Part shown: positions 28,501 to 37,569 of the stretch, piece by piece
Position numbering within the stretch: the stretch's first letter is position 1
Layout: each line of letters begins with the position of its first letter
Assembly (NCBI RefSeq): GCF_001544975.2
Contig: NZ_FCOG02000021.1
Location: 1-64,000, forward strand
From: Caballeronia arationis
GTDB taxonomy: Bacteria > Pseudomonadota > Gammaproteobacteria > Burkholderiales > Burkholderiaceae
Length of the DNA: 64,000 nt
Direction of reading: 5' to 3'
Translations under genes and position numbers: made by a program
The notes under the pieces: model-generated
What the model was told of the DNA's origin: nothing
Seen by the model: the letters and a program-made list of their open reading frames with translations, nothing else
Databases searched by the model: none

Positions 28501-28943
28501 CACTGCGTGAGCCATTCGGGACGGTAGGTCAGGTAGTGATCGAAAACGGTCGCGATGCGGCGTGCGAGTTCGTAGCGCATCGAATCGTCGGCGGCGGCGA
28601 GGTAGGCACGAAGCCGCGCCGACTCGTTGAAGGCCGGCCCGGCGAGCAGCCGGTAGCAGCGCCACGCGAGCCGGTCCGGCGCGAACGGCGAATGGACGGG
28701 CACCTCCATCACGCGCCCGATCTGCGCCCACAGCCACTGCGCGAGATAGCCGAACTCCACGTTCGCGCAGATGCCGAAGCGCGCGGCCATGTCGAGCTCG
28801 AGCCGCCGCCGCACGGCCGCGCTCGGCACGATGACGGGCTGGCTCGCGAACGGATCGCCCGAGCGCATCGAGAACGCCGAGAGGTCGTCAAAAAGCGCCT
28901 GCGACAGCGTTTCATGACGATTCGAATAGAAAAGTTCGAGCAT
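25557..28943 (-). CDS. recC: Exonuclease V subunit RecC
   Basis: A 1128-residue RecC, close to the E. coli length. It starts MLELFYSNRHETLSQALFDDL. Family blocks include FASQPVIVPSAAVRRRLELD, the helicase-like GDRQRRDDERNLFLDLLLSA and DRLMIAYTGRSI, and YRVVCLLGMDDGMLPS. RecC recognises Chi and holds the complex together. The frame extends upstream to 29006, but the family start and position argue for 28943. It is the first gene of recC-recB-recD-arfB. Confidence 0.94.
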   Translation of the reverse strand: MLELFYSNRHETLSQALFDDLSAFSMRSGDPFASQPVIVPSAAVRRRLELDMAARFGICANVEFGYLAQWLWAQIGRVMEVPVHSPFAPDRLAWRCYRLLAGPAFNESARLRAYLAAADDSMRYELARRIATVFDHYLTYRPEWLTQWQQGGSILASSGAGEIDARGPRLAGASEIQREDERWQAALWRALLADLAASSKEASYDPTPPAYRFLAESAKLDLNDVMQAEWPERISVFALPTMPPLHIALLRELSRWIDVRIYAMNPCQEFWYDIVSVARVEQLEMKGELDYQEVGNPLLAEWGRQTQAQLHMLHELTESAASRDASHFERNPAPTWLARVQNAILDLSDPADDVPVEEPGIEVHVCHSLSRQLEVLHDRLLGWFDSIEGLEPSDVLVAFPDLAAAGPLIDGVFGTAPSGAANERRRIPYRITGLPPSQANPVARVLLDWLALPEQSVGAPDLIEWLRVDAIGARYGIDAAALETAQAWFAAAGARRGLAPAEITAEHVPPARHTFSDALTRLFLGYALPDGGAPVDEWLPVEGANGSDAELLGRLTRFIDDIDAFAERATQPRTPRAWGELMQDALERFFDPGLAFSDSIADVRGTLDALIVAMSEGAGDTEVPAAVLRTAFTDALDDPARGGVPWGGVTFSSLTSLRGLPYRVVCLLGMDDGMLPSLARADEFDLMAKFGKLGDRQRRDDERNLFLDLLLSARDRLMIAYTGRSIRDNAALPPAALIDEMLDYLAEAAAGEHPSPDELKQARARFVFDHPLQPFAPEYFEPGAPLFTYEPERAELARTLALGRAQKPVTFFSEPLPPEDETEPVAFDDFVRFWRHPARALLRDRLGIALFDAESELGDTEPFELDFSGRDALAGRVLPSLLDLSDDGARARRVARASPEMPGGATGGVWQAQELHALHHLAKRVRDALEEGATRLPFSLEIAPRWPETSGAELFSVFDTQLADDASAHPLRLHGTLNLLTPQGQVIYRYDAPRARDYLTAWLAHLAYCAALPDGPRRTVWHGRGAQSSSFELTAVANPLAHLATLAALYRAGRRMPLRFFPKSAWLKMTEGDSKAEGAWLSERTRSESDDPALRIAFRGTNLSLDETFAALAKLVFEPLMLHLRSDA

Positions 28944-29127
28944 AGATCCTGCTGTGAATCGGACGGCTCCGAAGTGATGCGACAGCATATCAAAGGCCGC
29001 TCGCACGCAGAACCTGGCCGATCGGATGAGGTCAGAACCGTTTGCAGTTGGGTTAGACTCGAATTCAGTTTCAGGCGGGTGTCACGGGAGCCCGCCCATA
29101 CCAATAAGCGTCAAAATCAGGAAGTCG

Positions 29128-31671
29128 ATGCGCTATTCGCTCGAAATCAGGAAGTTCATCTACAGCCAGTACTTTTTCGGTGGCTTGCGCATCGCTTTCG
29201 GCGTTTCGCTTCCCGCCGTTTTGATGCTGACTGTGTTCCACAATCGCGAACTCGGCTTCACGATCGCGACGGGCGCGCTCGGCGCCTGCGTCGTCGACAT
29301 GCCCGGCCCGCTCAAGTACAAGCACAACGAAATGCTCGCGTGCACGGTGATCGGCTTCTTCGCCGCGCTCGCCACGGGCATCGCCACCGCGAACGTGCTG
29401 ACGCTCTGGCTCACGGTCGTGCCGCTGACGTTCGTGCTGTCGCTGATCGTCGTGTATGGCAACCGCTGGCCGCAGATCAGCTTCGCGACGCTCTTCATGA
29501 TGATCGTCACGCTGGAAGAGCAGTTCACGCCGATGCAGGCGCTCGTCAACGCCTCGTGGATCCTGCTCGGCGGCCTCTGGTACACCTACTGGGCGACGCT
29601 CATCAGCCACTGGCAGGTGTACCGCATCGAGCAGCAGGCGCTCGCGGAAAGCATCTTCAGTTGCGCGGAATACCTGATGGCGCGCGCTGACTTCTACGAT
29701 GCCGACGCCGACCTCGACGAGTGTTATCGCAAGCTGATCGAAAAGCAGATCGCGGCGGTCGAGCGGCAGGACGCCGCGCGCGACATCGTGCTGCGCAACC
29801 TGCCGAAGCTGAAGAAAGGCAAGCTCGACGCGCGCCGCGCGAAGCTCTTCAACCTGTTCATCAACGTGGTCGACCTGCACGAGTTCTTCGTCGGCGCACA
29901 CACCGATTATCCGCTCGTGCGCGGCGAGTTCGGCGGCTCGGACCTTTTGATCTTCTATCGCGACCTGATGAGAAAGGCCGCCCTCGATCTCGAAGAAATC
30001 GGCCTCGCCGTGCTGCAGAACCAGCCAGCGCGCGCGAAGATCAGCGTGAAGGCGGAGTTGCGCGCGATCGAATACGAACTGGAACTGATGCGCAAGCACG
30101 GGCTGCCCGGGAAGAATCCGGAAGCCTATGCGGCCGTCGCGGCCGTGTTCCGGCGCCTCTGGAGCGCGACGCGCCTCATCGAACGGATGCGCCGGCACAC
30201 GCGCCAGGACGTCGACGTCACCGAAACCGAGATGCGCATCGACAACGCGCTCTCGCGCTTCATCTCCAGCCGCCGCGTGCCGCCGATGCAGATCTTCTCG
30301 AATCTCACGATGGCCTCGCCCTCGTTCCGTCACGCGCTGCGCGTGACGATCGCGGTCGGCGCGGGCTTCTGGCTCGGGCGGCTCCTGCCGCTCACCAATG
30401 CGTATTGGATCGTGATGACGACCGTCATCATCCTGAAGCCCGGCTACTCGCTGACCAAGCAGCGCAATACCCAGCGGATCATCGGCACGGCGATCGGCTG
30501 CGCGGCGACCGTCGCGCTCATTCTGCTCGTGAAGGAGCCGCACCTGCTTCTGATCGTGATGTTCGCGTCGATGGTGATGAGCTACAGCCTCCTGCTCTTC
30601 AACTACACGGCGAGCGTGGTGTTCACGTCGTCGTTCGTGCTCTTGATGTTCCATCTGCTCGCGCCGGGGAGCCTTCGCCTCATCGGCGAGCGGGCGATCG
30701 ACACGGTCGTCGGCAGCGCGATCGCGATTGCCGCGAGCCATCTCTTTCCGTACTGGGAATACCGGCTGATGGGCAAGCTCGTCAACGACATGATCGCGGC
30801 GATGCGCAACTATCTCGAAGCGAGCGGCTGGGGCACTGCGAAGGCGGGTGCGGCGAAGGCCGCGAAGACGGAGACGGGCATCGCGCGGGCTCACGCAAAG
30901 GGCGAAGCGGTCGCGAATCAGGTGCTGGCGGAGGCGACTTCCGGCGCCGCCGTATTCGCCGACAGCAACGCCCGCGCGGCCGTCGCATCGTCGCCCGAGG
31001 CTCGAACGGTCGATCCGGTCGTCGCCGCGCCATCGAAAGAGACCGCGACCGCCGTCGAACCGGCGCCCGCGCTCAAGTCGGCCAACGCGACGGCGGCGAA
31101 ACTGTCGTCGGTGGCCGTTGGCGAGAGCACGGCCGCGGCAACGGGCGCCGGTGCGTCGGCGGCGGCGACCGTCGCCGCCACGGCGCTCGATCGCAATTAC
31201 CGGTACCGGCTCGCGCGCAAGAACGTGCACGTCGCGTTCGCGAATCTGGGGCAGGCGTTCCAGCGGATGATGCTCGAACCGAAAGCGCAGCAGAAGTTTG
31301 TCGCCGAACTCAACGACCTGCTCGTGCAGTCGCATGTGCTCGCCTCGCAGATCACCGCGGCGGCGCCGCTGCTGCAGTCGCTCGCGAACGTCGAAGGCTA
31401 CGCGATCGAGCCGGTGCAGCGCACGCTCGCGGTGATCCGCGAGGACCTCACCGAGGCGCAGACCGGCGCGGCACCTTCCGAGGACCACGGCGAACGGGTG
31501 AAGGAACTCAGGCGCGAGCTCGATTCGATGGTGGTGACGGCCGAACGCACCGACGAGATTCCCGGCGACGTCCTCCACGACCTGAAGCTGCTTGCGCATC
31601 AGTGCAAGCAGATGCTCGCCGCGTCGATGCTGATCCGCAAGGATGCGAGCGTGATCCGGCTGCCCGCGTAA
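29128..31671 (+). CDS. FUSC/YccS-family inner-membrane transporter
   Basis: An 847-residue protein with two membrane blocks (about 20-140 and 410-540), each of about six helices, separated and followed by cytosolic helical domains. This is the fusaric acid resistance/YccS architecture. The second block contains NAYWIVMTTVIILKPGYSLTKQRN, a family hallmark. The tail has an Ala/Thr/Val-rich low-complexity linker at about 580-685 before a final helical domain. Members act in efflux or envelope maintenance; the substrate is unknown. I chose the ATG at 29128 because AGGAAG precedes it and the family begins MRYSLE-like. It is divergent from recC. Confidence 0.82.
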   Translation: MRYSLEIRKFIYSQYFFGGLRIAFGVSLPAVLMLTVFHNRELGFTIATGALGACVVDMPGPLKYKHNEMLACTVIGFFAALATGIATANVLTLWLTVVPLTFVLSLIVVYGNRWPQISFATLFMMIVTLEEQFTPMQALVNASWILLGGLWYTYWATLISHWQVYRIEQQALAESIFSCAEYLMARADFYDADADLDECYRKLIEKQIAAVERQDAARDIVLRNLPKLKKGKLDARRAKLFNLFINVVDLHEFFVGAHTDYPLVRGEFGGSDLLIFYRDLMRKAALDLEEIGLAVLQNQPARAKISVKAELRAIEYELELMRKHGLPGKNPEAYAAVAAVFRRLWSATRLIERMRRHTRQDVDVTETEMRIDNALSRFISSRRVPPMQIFSNLTMASPSFRHALRVTIAVGAGFWLGRLLPLTNAYWIVMTTVIILKPGYSLTKQRNTQRIIGTAIGCAATVALILLVKEPHLLLIVMFASMVMSYSLLLFNYTASVVFTSSFVLLMFHLLAPGSLRLIGERAIDTVVGSAIAIAASHLFPYWEYRLMGKLVNDMIAAMRNYLEASGWGTAKAGAAKAAKTETGIARAHAKGEAVANQVLAEATSGAAVFADSNARAAVASSPEARTVDPVVAAPSKETATAVEPAPALKSANATAAKLSSVAVGESTAAATGAGASAAATVAATALDRNYRYRLARKNVHVAFANLGQAFQRMMLEPKAQQKFVAELNDLLVQSHVLASQITAAAPLLQSLANVEGYAIEPVQRTLAVIREDLTEAQTGAAPSEDHGERVKELRRELDSMVVTAERTDEIPGDVLHDLKLLAHQCKQMLAASMLIRKDASVIRLPA

Positions 31672-31686
31672 AGGACCGGCTGGAGC

Positions 31687-31896
31687 TTATTGCGAAGCGC
31701 CGATGGCCGGCACCGCCGGCGCCGCGCCGCTCGCGAGCGTCGGCTGCGCGTTTTGCCGCTCGAATTCGTGTTTTTCGCGGATCGCGTTGAAGAAGAGCGT
31801 ACCGATCACCGCCAGCACGACCACGACGATGAATACGCTGATCGCGCGTGTCGGGTTCTTTTTCTGCGGACGAGGCTTGCTGCGGTCTTCGGACAT
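31687..31896 (-). CDS. Small single-pass membrane protein
   Basis: A 69-residue protein. A basic N-terminus (MSEDRSKPRPQKKNPTR) leads to one membrane helix, AISVFIVVVVLAVIGTLFF, and an Ala/Pro-rich tail. The family is not recognised. GGAG precedes the ATG at good distance. It converges with the FUSC gene with a 15-base gap. Topology is probably N-in with a periplasmic tail. Confidence 0.7.
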   Translation of the reverse strand: MSEDRSKPRPQKKNPTRAISVFIVVVVLAVIGTLFFNAIREKHEFERQNAQPTLASGAAPAVPAIGASQ

Positions 31897-31992
31897 GGAG
31901 GGAAACTCGAGTGTGGCGTGCGAATGGAGGCGTCATGTTACCCGGGCCGGGTTTCAGAAGCATTGCATGTTGCGTGCCACGCGCCGTTCGGC

Positions 31993-32469
31993 TCAGCGTC
32001 CCGTATCCGTCAGCGGCGGCCTGACCGGCAGCGCCGTCGAGTACTTGATCTGCTCCATCGCGAAACTCGAACTCACGTCGTAGAGCGGCACCGCGCGAAT
32101 CAGTTCCTTGTAGACGCGGTCGTAGTCGTCGATATCCGACACCACCACGCGCAGCAGGTAGTCGGTCTCGCCGCTCATCCGGTACACCTCGACCACTTCC
32201 GGAATATCGCGCACCGCGCGCGTGAAGTCCTCCGCCCAGCTCTGCGTGTGCTGGTTCGTGCGCACGGCGACGAACACCGTCGTACCCACACCCAGCTTGC
32301 GCGGATCGCACAGCGCCACCTGCGCCCGGATCACGCCGGTCTCCTTCAGGCGCTGCACGCGTTTCCAGCACGGCGTCTGCGAAAGGTTGACGCGCTGCGC
32401 CAGTTCCGCAATCGGCATCGTGACGTCAGCCTGCAGCAGTTCCAGCAGCTTGCGGTCGATGAGGTCCAT
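31993..32469 (-). CDS. Lrp/AsnC-family transcriptional regulator
   Basis: A 158-residue regulator. The N-terminal helix-turn-helix includes MDLIDRKLLELLQADV and AELAQRVNLSQTPCWKRVQRL. The C-terminal AsnC ligand domain follows, with SGETDYLLRVVVSDIDDY. The frame is open upstream to 32520, but MDLIDRKLL is the standard start. It is divergent from the cysteine dioxygenase-like gene with 129 AT-rich bases between, including a dyad. An amino-acid response that controls the neighbour is likely, as inference. Confidence 0.9.
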   Translation of the reverse strand: MDLIDRKLLELLQADVTMPIAELAQRVNLSQTPCWKRVQRLKETGVIRAQVALCDPRKLGVGTTVFVAVRTNQHTQSWAEDFTRAVRDIPEVVEVYRMSGETDYLLRVVVSDIDDYDRVYKELIRAVPLYDVSSSFAMEQIKYSTALPVRPPLTDTGR

Positions 32470-32490
32470 TCCCACACTGCGCCCCTTATA

Positions 32491-32543
32491 GGAAATTATT
32501 CTACTTTTGGATGATCGCACGGAATTATATGGAAACTAATTCC
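32491..32543. promoter_or_regulatory. Candidate Lrp-type operator between divergent genes
   Basis: GGAATTA (32521-32527) and TAATTCC (32537-32543) form a perfect 7-9-7 dyad. A third copy, GGAAATTA, begins 30 bases (about three helical turns) upstream at 32491. The AT-rich stretch stands out from its GC-rich surroundings. Confidence 0.5.
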
Positions 32544-32598
32544 CGATGCAAACCGGTATAAATGGTGCTCATCCATAACGACAACACGCGCCGAAACC

Positions 32599-33141
32599 AT
32601 GATCCGCGAAACCCTTCCCGCTCGTTGCCCAAACGCCTGCACGCTCACCCGGCTGATCGACCGGCTCGACGCCGCGTTCGATACCCCCGCTGACTTCGCG
32701 CGCCTCGTGCGCGAGGCGTTGTCGTCGGCGGCACGGGACGAGCGCCTGCTCGCGCCCGCCGAGCGCGAGGGCGACGCGAACGGGTACACGAGGCATCTGC
32801 TCGCCGCCGATCCGCGCGGCCGCTACGCGGTCGCCGCGCTCGTCTGGGCGCCGGGTCAGGCGAGCCCGGTTCATGCGCACCGCACGTGGTGCGGCTATGC
32901 GGTCATCGAAGGTTCGCTCGTCGAGACACTTTACCGCTGGGACCCGGCCGAAAACCGCGCCTATGCGGTACGCGAACAGGCCCGCGATAGAGGCGCGGTC
33001 TCGTTCGCCGGTGCCGGGCGCGGCGCGATCCACCAGTTGGGCAACGCGACACAAGCACGACAGCGCGCGATTTCACTGCACGTCTACGGCGTGGCGGCCG
33101 CGCACATCGCGACACACGTCAACGATCTGGTCGCCGTCTGA
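32599..33141 (+). CDS. Cysteine dioxygenase-family cupin
   Basis: A 180-residue type I cysteine dioxygenase-like cupin, expected to oxidise cysteine or a related thiol to the sulfinate with Fe(II). Metal-binding histidines are seen in PVHAHRTW (HxH, about residues 93-95), and the third ligand in the second motif, AISLHVYG, near 160. An Arg replaces the usual neighbouring Tyr in places, so substrate could be cysteine or 3-mercaptopropionate. Divergence from an Lrp-type regulator fits amino-acid-controlled expression. Confidence 0.75.
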   Translation: MIRETLPARCPNACTLTRLIDRLDAAFDTPADFARLVREALSSAARDERLLAPAEREGDANGYTRHLLAADPRGRYAVAALVWAPGQASPVHAHRTWCGYAVIEGSLVETLYRWDPAENRAYAVREQARDRGAVSFAGAGRGAIHQLGNATQARQRAISLHVYGVAAAHIATHVNDLVAV

Positions 33142-33145
33142 GGGC

Positions 33146-35839
33146 TTATCCCTTGCCGGGCTCGGTCGCAGTCGGAATCTGCGGCGGAATCTGCACCGAC
33201 TGATCCGTCGGCGGCGGCGCCGGGCGCGGTTCGTGGGAGACGTCGCGGGCCTTTGCCACACCGCTCTTCACCACCGGCGACATGGGCTCGGGCGCGGGTT
33301 TCGCCGGTTCATCCTCAGGCTGCTTTTCGGGCTGACGCTCAGCCTCCCGCGCCGCCTGCCTCTCGTGCAGCATCTCGAATTCGAGTTCTTCCGACTGCGG
33401 TCCCGCGCGCACCACCTTTTCCCGCGACATCTGCAACTTCATCTGCGGCACCGGCACGTCCATGCCGATCTCGTCCATCTTGCGCTTGATGCGCAGGTTG
33501 AACGCCCGCGCGACGCTCCACTGCTGCAGCGGCCGCGTCTTGATCTGTCCTTTCACGACCATCCAGTTCGGGTCGAAGCGGTCGAGCCCCCACACCTCGA
33601 CCGGCCCGAGCATCTCGCGCCGGTAGCGGAAGTCGGCCATCAGCTCGGCGCCGACTTCGCGGATCATCTGCGTCACCTGATCGACGTCCGCCGAGAACGG
33701 CACGCGCACCTCGAACACCGCATAGGCGAAATCGCGTGACAGGTTCTTCACGATCTTGATCTGCGAGAACGGGATCGCGTGGATCGCGCCCTGTCCGTCG
33801 CGCAGGCGCACGGTCCGGATCGTCAGGCTCTCGACAATGCCGGCATGGCCGCCGTCGATATCGATCGAATCGCCGACGGAGATCGTATCCTCGATGAGGA
33901 TGAATAGCCCCGTGATCAGGTCGGCAACGAGCGACTGTGCGCCGAAGCCCACCGCAAGACCGATCACGCCTGCTCCGGCGAGGAGCGGCGTCACGTTCAG
34001 CCCGAGGTTCGCGGCAGTGACGATGCCGGCGACCGTCAGCAGGCCGACGAACACGACGTTGCGCACGAGCGGCAGCATCGTGCGGGCGCGCATGCTCGGT
34101 CCGCGCGACTTGCCGCGCGCGGCGCTCGGGTTGAGCGCTTCCTGGATCGCGGTGTCGATCAGGATCCAGATCAGCCAGACGACGAAGAACGTCGTGATGA
34201 TCGCGCTCACCGCGTGCGTGATGCCGCGCGCGGCCACGCTTCGCTCGGCCAGCGCGCCGAGCGAGAAGCCCCAGAGCCGCGACGAAAGCTCGAAGAATCC
34301 GAGCCAGATGCCGAGCACGAACAGCGTCCCGACGAATTTCACGAGCCGACGCACGTACGCCGACTGGCGGCGCGTCTTTTTCGCTTTCGGACGCGTCACG
34401 CGCACGACGATCGCCGAAAGGAAGAACGCGACGACGAGGAGGCCCGCGGTCGCGATCGCCATCTGCAGCACGTTCTCGGACGTGCCGATGCCAGCGAGCG
34501 TCGCGATCACGGAGGCGCCCGCGAGCAGGAGCGTCGGCACCTGCCAGAAGGACGCGAGGATTTCGAAAGTCTCGGTGGCCGCGCGCCGCTTCTGGCGCAC
34601 TTCGTAGGAGCGGCTGCGGATCAGGTGCGCGACCGGCCGCTGGAACGTGAGCGCGAAATAGCCCGTCAGGACCGCCGCGCCCATGTTGGCGACCGTCGAG
34701 ATCAGCCCCGAGAGGTTGCTGCCCAGTTGCTGCGCGACGTCGTAGTTCGCGGCGGCGTCGCCAAGCGCGCCGAGCGTGCCGATCAAAAACAGGAGCCGCC
34801 GCGCGTCCTCGATCAGCACGTTGACGGCCACCCGCCGGTGCGCCGACCCGAACAGCGAAAACATGATCAGGCAGATCGAAGAAAACACCGCGCCCGCGAC
34901 GATCGCGTAGGCCATCACCATCGCGAGCGTGCGTCCGAGCGACACCGGCATGATGCGCACAAACGTGAGCGCGGCAATGAACGCGACCAGGTACGGCCCG
35001 ACGCGCCGCAGCGCGAAGAGCAGCAGCTCGCGGGTGGTCGGGTTGGGATGCAGGCCCGCCGCGATGCCGTAGCGCGCGTGCACGCGGCGCTGCAGGTAGA
35101 CGAGCAGGAAGGCGCACACGCCCCATCCCGCAAACGCCGCGACGAAATTGCCGACCGTCCGGCCGAACGATTCGCGACTGTGGCTCGTGACGATCGTGAA
35201 GAGTTCGTTGCCGGCCGCGTTGAAGCGGCCGCCCCAGTAGGCGAACGGCGTCTTGCCGCGGCGGATGTCGGCCTCGACGTTGGAAAGCGCCGACGCGATC
35301 GCGCCGAGCAGGCCCGCGTTCTGCGCGATCGTCGCGACCACCGACGAAGCCGCCGCCTGGGTCTCGCTCGCGGTGGCCGCAGACGGCGCGCTCGCCCCGG
35401 CGCTGCCGTTGGCGCCGCCGGATGCGCTCGCCGCGTTCGCGGCCGGCTGCGCCGATTCGGCTTCGCGCTTCGCGTCGCGCAGTTTCTTGAGTTGCGCGAC
35501 GAACGCGCTGCGCTGCTTGTCGCTGTCGAGCGTCGAGATGATGTTGTCGAGCGAGCGGACCATATCGGCGTCGTCGGCGGCACTCGCCGATGCGGCCGGC
35601 GGCGCTGACGCGGAAGGCGGCGGTGTCAGCAGTTCCTGGAATGTCGGCAGCGCTAGCGCGGGACCGGCCGCGTGCGCGGCAGGGGCGAGCCCGGCGAATG
35701 CGCAGGCGGCGCACAGCGGGAGCAGAAGACGACTGGCAGGGCCCGCGCGCAACGTTGCGGTCCACCCTGCGAGCCTCGTCAGCGCAAGGATCGCGACGAT
35801 CGCCAGGGCGCAGGCAAGCGCGAAAATGCTTGACTTCAT
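33146..35839 (-). CDS. Large MscS-family mechanosensitive channel (YbiO-like)
   Basis: An 897-residue inner-membrane channel. A signal-like helix and an Ala/Ser-rich periplasmic segment (about 60-180) come first, with a short helical stretch SLDNIISTLDSDKQRSAF. Many membrane helices follow. The pore helix is in LLAGAGVIGLAVGFGAQSLV near 640, then the MscS beta domain with DTISVGDSIDIDG and IPFSQI, and the alpha/beta domain. A charged Pro/Glu-rich tail of about 100 residues ends the protein. Length and layout fit YbiO-type channels rather than the 286-residue MscS. It releases solutes on hypo-osmotic shock. Confidence 0.87.
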   Translation of the reverse strand: MKSSIFALACALAIVAILALTRLAGWTATLRAGPASRLLLPLCAACAFAGLAPAAHAAGPALALPTFQELLTPPPSASAPPAASASAADDADMVRSLDNIISTLDSDKQRSAFVAQLKKLRDAKREAESAQPAANAASASGGANGSAGASAPSAATASETQAAASSVVATIAQNAGLLGAIASALSNVEADIRRGKTPFAYWGGRFNAAGNELFTIVTSHSRESFGRTVGNFVAAFAGWGVCAFLLVYLQRRVHARYGIAAGLHPNPTTRELLLFALRRVGPYLVAFIAALTFVRIMPVSLGRTLAMVMAYAIVAGAVFSSICLIMFSLFGSAHRRVAVNVLIEDARRLLFLIGTLGALGDAAANYDVAQQLGSNLSGLISTVANMGAAVLTGYFALTFQRPVAHLIRSRSYEVRQKRRAATETFEILASFWQVPTLLLAGASVIATLAGIGTSENVLQMAIATAGLLVVAFFLSAIVVRVTRPKAKKTRRQSAYVRRLVKFVGTLFVLGIWLGFFELSSRLWGFSLGALAERSVAARGITHAVSAIITTFFVVWLIWILIDTAIQEALNPSAARGKSRGPSMRARTMLPLVRNVVFVGLLTVAGIVTAANLGLNVTPLLAGAGVIGLAVGFGAQSLVADLITGLFILIEDTISVGDSIDIDGGHAGIVESLTIRTVRLRDGQGAIHAIPFSQIKIVKNLSRDFAYAVFEVRVPFSADVDQVTQMIREVGAELMADFRYRREMLGPVEVWGLDRFDPNWMVVKGQIKTRPLQQWSVARAFNLRIKRKMDEIGMDVPVPQMKLQMSREKVVRAGPQSEELEFEMLHERQAAREAERQPEKQPEDEPAKPAPEPMSPVVKSGVAKARDVSHEPRPAPPPTDQSVQIPPQIPTATEPGKG

Positions 35840-36043
35840 AGGCTTCTTTTCATAGCGGTCGGGAAATCCGAAAGACCGCCAGTTTAGCGGTTACGCCCCC
35901 GCGACCGTTCAGCACGGACGTAACCGAATGTTAGCCGTCGCATGCGCTTTTTCGTCTGATTATTTGGCGGAAAAGCGCGTTTTCCGCCAGTTTCTGCTGA
36001 CAAGCCCGCAAGGCACCGAAGCCTCGCTCCGAACGAGCAACCG
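35840..36043. other. Spacer upstream of the MscS gene
   Basis: No gene is supported. An AT-richer stretch around 35928-35990 probably holds the MscS promoter on the minus strand. Confidence 0.3.
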
Positions 36044-36502
36044 CTATTTATCCATCTCCGTGCGCGCATCGCTGGAATCTGTCGCGGCGGCCGCGCCGCT
36101 CGCGCCCTGATTTCCGATTCCATCCTTCGCCGCCCACTGCTGCAGTTTCTTGCCCGCGACTTCGAGACCGGCGCCCGTCGTGCTCGCCGCGTTCGCGATC
36201 GCCGCATTGGTCGCGCTCGCGGCGCCCTGCAGGTTCGCCCGCGCCGTTTCGGCTACGCCGCTCGCCGAGACGCTCGGCATCGAGCCCGCCGAGTCCAGAT
36301 TCTGCTGCGCCGCCTGCTTGGCCGCGTCGACATGCTGGCCGACGTAGCTCGCCGCCTGGTCGAACTTCTGGTTCGTCTGGCTCGCAAGGTTGTTCAGCGC
36401 GCTCGCGGCCTGTCCAGCGGTGGCGTCGTGCTTTTCGCACGCCGCCAGCACGGCCAGGGCGGCCAGCGCGATCGCGATTCGGTTCAACGGTTTCGTCTGC
36501 AT
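36044..36502 (-). CDS. Ala-rich helical lipoprotein
   Basis: A 152-residue predicted lipoprotein. The signal ends LAAC (C22) and the mature chain is dominated by Ala/Gln/Asn helices, [20 protein letters not shown] and AKKLQQW-like segments, suggesting amphipathic or coiled helices in the periplasm. No family is recognised. An alternative ATG lies 12 bases upstream at 36514. I prefer 36502 because the upstream AAGTGG is at more useful distance. Low sequence complexity means similarity searches may mislead. Confidence 0.65.
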   Translation of the reverse strand: MQTKPLNRIAIALAALAVLAACEKHDATAGQAASALNNLASQTNQKFDQAASYVGQHVDAAKQAAQQNLDSAGSMPSVSASGVAETARANLQGAASATNAAIANAASTTGAGLEVAGKKLQQWAAKDGIGNQGASGAAAATDSSDARTEMDK

Positions 36503-36800
36503 CTTCGTATCCATCCACTTGAGGCATGCGCGAGAGGCACGCGCACGATCGAAGCGGCTCGCCCCGGACATTGGTGCATTGGTGCGCCAATGGGCTTCGG
36601 GCGGGCCCCCATTCGCAAAAACGCGCCCATCATACGCTGCCGACGACATCGACCGCGTCTCGGCAGGCGGCATCGACGGCGCCGGTCCCGAAACTGTCAA
36701 GCCGGCGCGTGTAGACTGGTTGACGGCTCGACTCGTCCGGCGCGCGCGACAGCCCAACGCCCATGCGGCACGCCGGACTCATCACTCCCGGAGGTTATCG
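36503..36800. other. Divergent intergenic region
   Basis: Almost 300 bases between the lipoprotein and the PfpI gene. Frames crossing it are extensions without start signals. It should hold two promoters; I saw no clear hexamers. Confidence 0.3.
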
Positions 36801-37382
36801 ATGGCTGCAAAGAAGATTCTCTTCCTGACCGGCGATTTTGCCGAGGACTATGAAACGATGGTGCCGTTCCAGGCGCTGCAGGTGATCGGCCATCAGGTCG
36901 ACGCCGTCTGCCCGGGCAAGAAGAGCGGCGAGCGGATCAAGACCGCGATTCACGACTTCGAGGGCGACCAGACCTATACCGAAAAGCCCGGCCACCTGTT
37001 CACGCTGAACGCCACCTTCGACGACATCGATCCGGCCAAGTACGACGCGCTCGCCATCGCGGGCGGCCGGGCGCCGGAATATCTGCGGCTCGACCCGCGC
37101 GTAATCGAGATGGTGCGCCATTTCGCCGGCGCGAAGAAGCCGATCGCCGCCGTCTGTCATGCGGCGCAACTGCTCGCGGCGGCCGGCGTGATCGAAGGGC
37201 GGCGCATTTCGGCGTATCCGGCGTGCGCGCCGGAAGTGCGGCTCGCGGGCGGCGAGTACGCCGACATCCCCGTCGATCAGGCCATCACCGACGGCAATTT
37301 CGTCACCGCGCCCGCCTGGCCCGCGCATCCGCAATGGCTCAAGCAGTTCGTCGCGCTGCTCGGCACGCGCATCGAACTGTGA
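36801..37382 (+). CDS. DJ-1/PfpI family protein
   Basis: A 193-residue class I glutamine-amidotransferase-like protein. The nucleophile elbow is AAVCHAAQ with C119 and H120, and E15 in GDFAEDYE is the partner acid. Family members are deglycases, chaperones or peptidases handling glycated or oxidised proteins; the length and FAEDYE motif fit the larger PfpI branch. GGAGG lies eight bases before the ATG. The frame is open upstream for over 400 bases but has no better start. Confidence 0.87.
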   Translation: MAAKKILFLTGDFAEDYETMVPFQALQVIGHQVDAVCPGKKSGERIKTAIHDFEGDQTYTEKPGHLFTLNATFDDIDPAKYDALAIAGGRAPEYLRLDPRVIEMVRHFAGAKKPIAAVCHAAQLLAAAGVIEGRRISAYPACAPEVRLAGGEYADIPVDQAITDGNFVTAPAWPAHPQWLKQFVALLGTRIEL

Positions 37383-37426
37383 AGTCCGGCGCTGCTTCGG
37401 CACCCTGGTAGGTTTCGCAACGTACG

Positions 37427-37456
37427 CGGTGCCGTCGTCGTCCGGACGCGGCACCG
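37427..37456 (+). other. Perfect 8-bp stem-loop after the PfpI gene
   Basis: CGGTGCCG (37427-37434) pairs with CGGCACCG (37449-37456). No T-run follows, so it may be a processing or Rho-linked structure rather than an intrinsic terminator. Confidence 0.35.
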
Positions 37457-37569
37457 TAATCGTCGATTGATTCGCTCTGGCCGGCGTCTTTCGGACGTTT
37501 CCAGTGTTCTGCGAAGAGCGCGCTTCGTATAGTCGCGGGTTGTTTCCCGCCCTATCCAGAAGTGACGCT

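Noticed and set aside
36390..36800. Upstream extension of the PfpI frame
   Set aside because: It overlaps the minus-strand lipoprotein and lacks family similarity; GGAGG marks the ATG at 36801.
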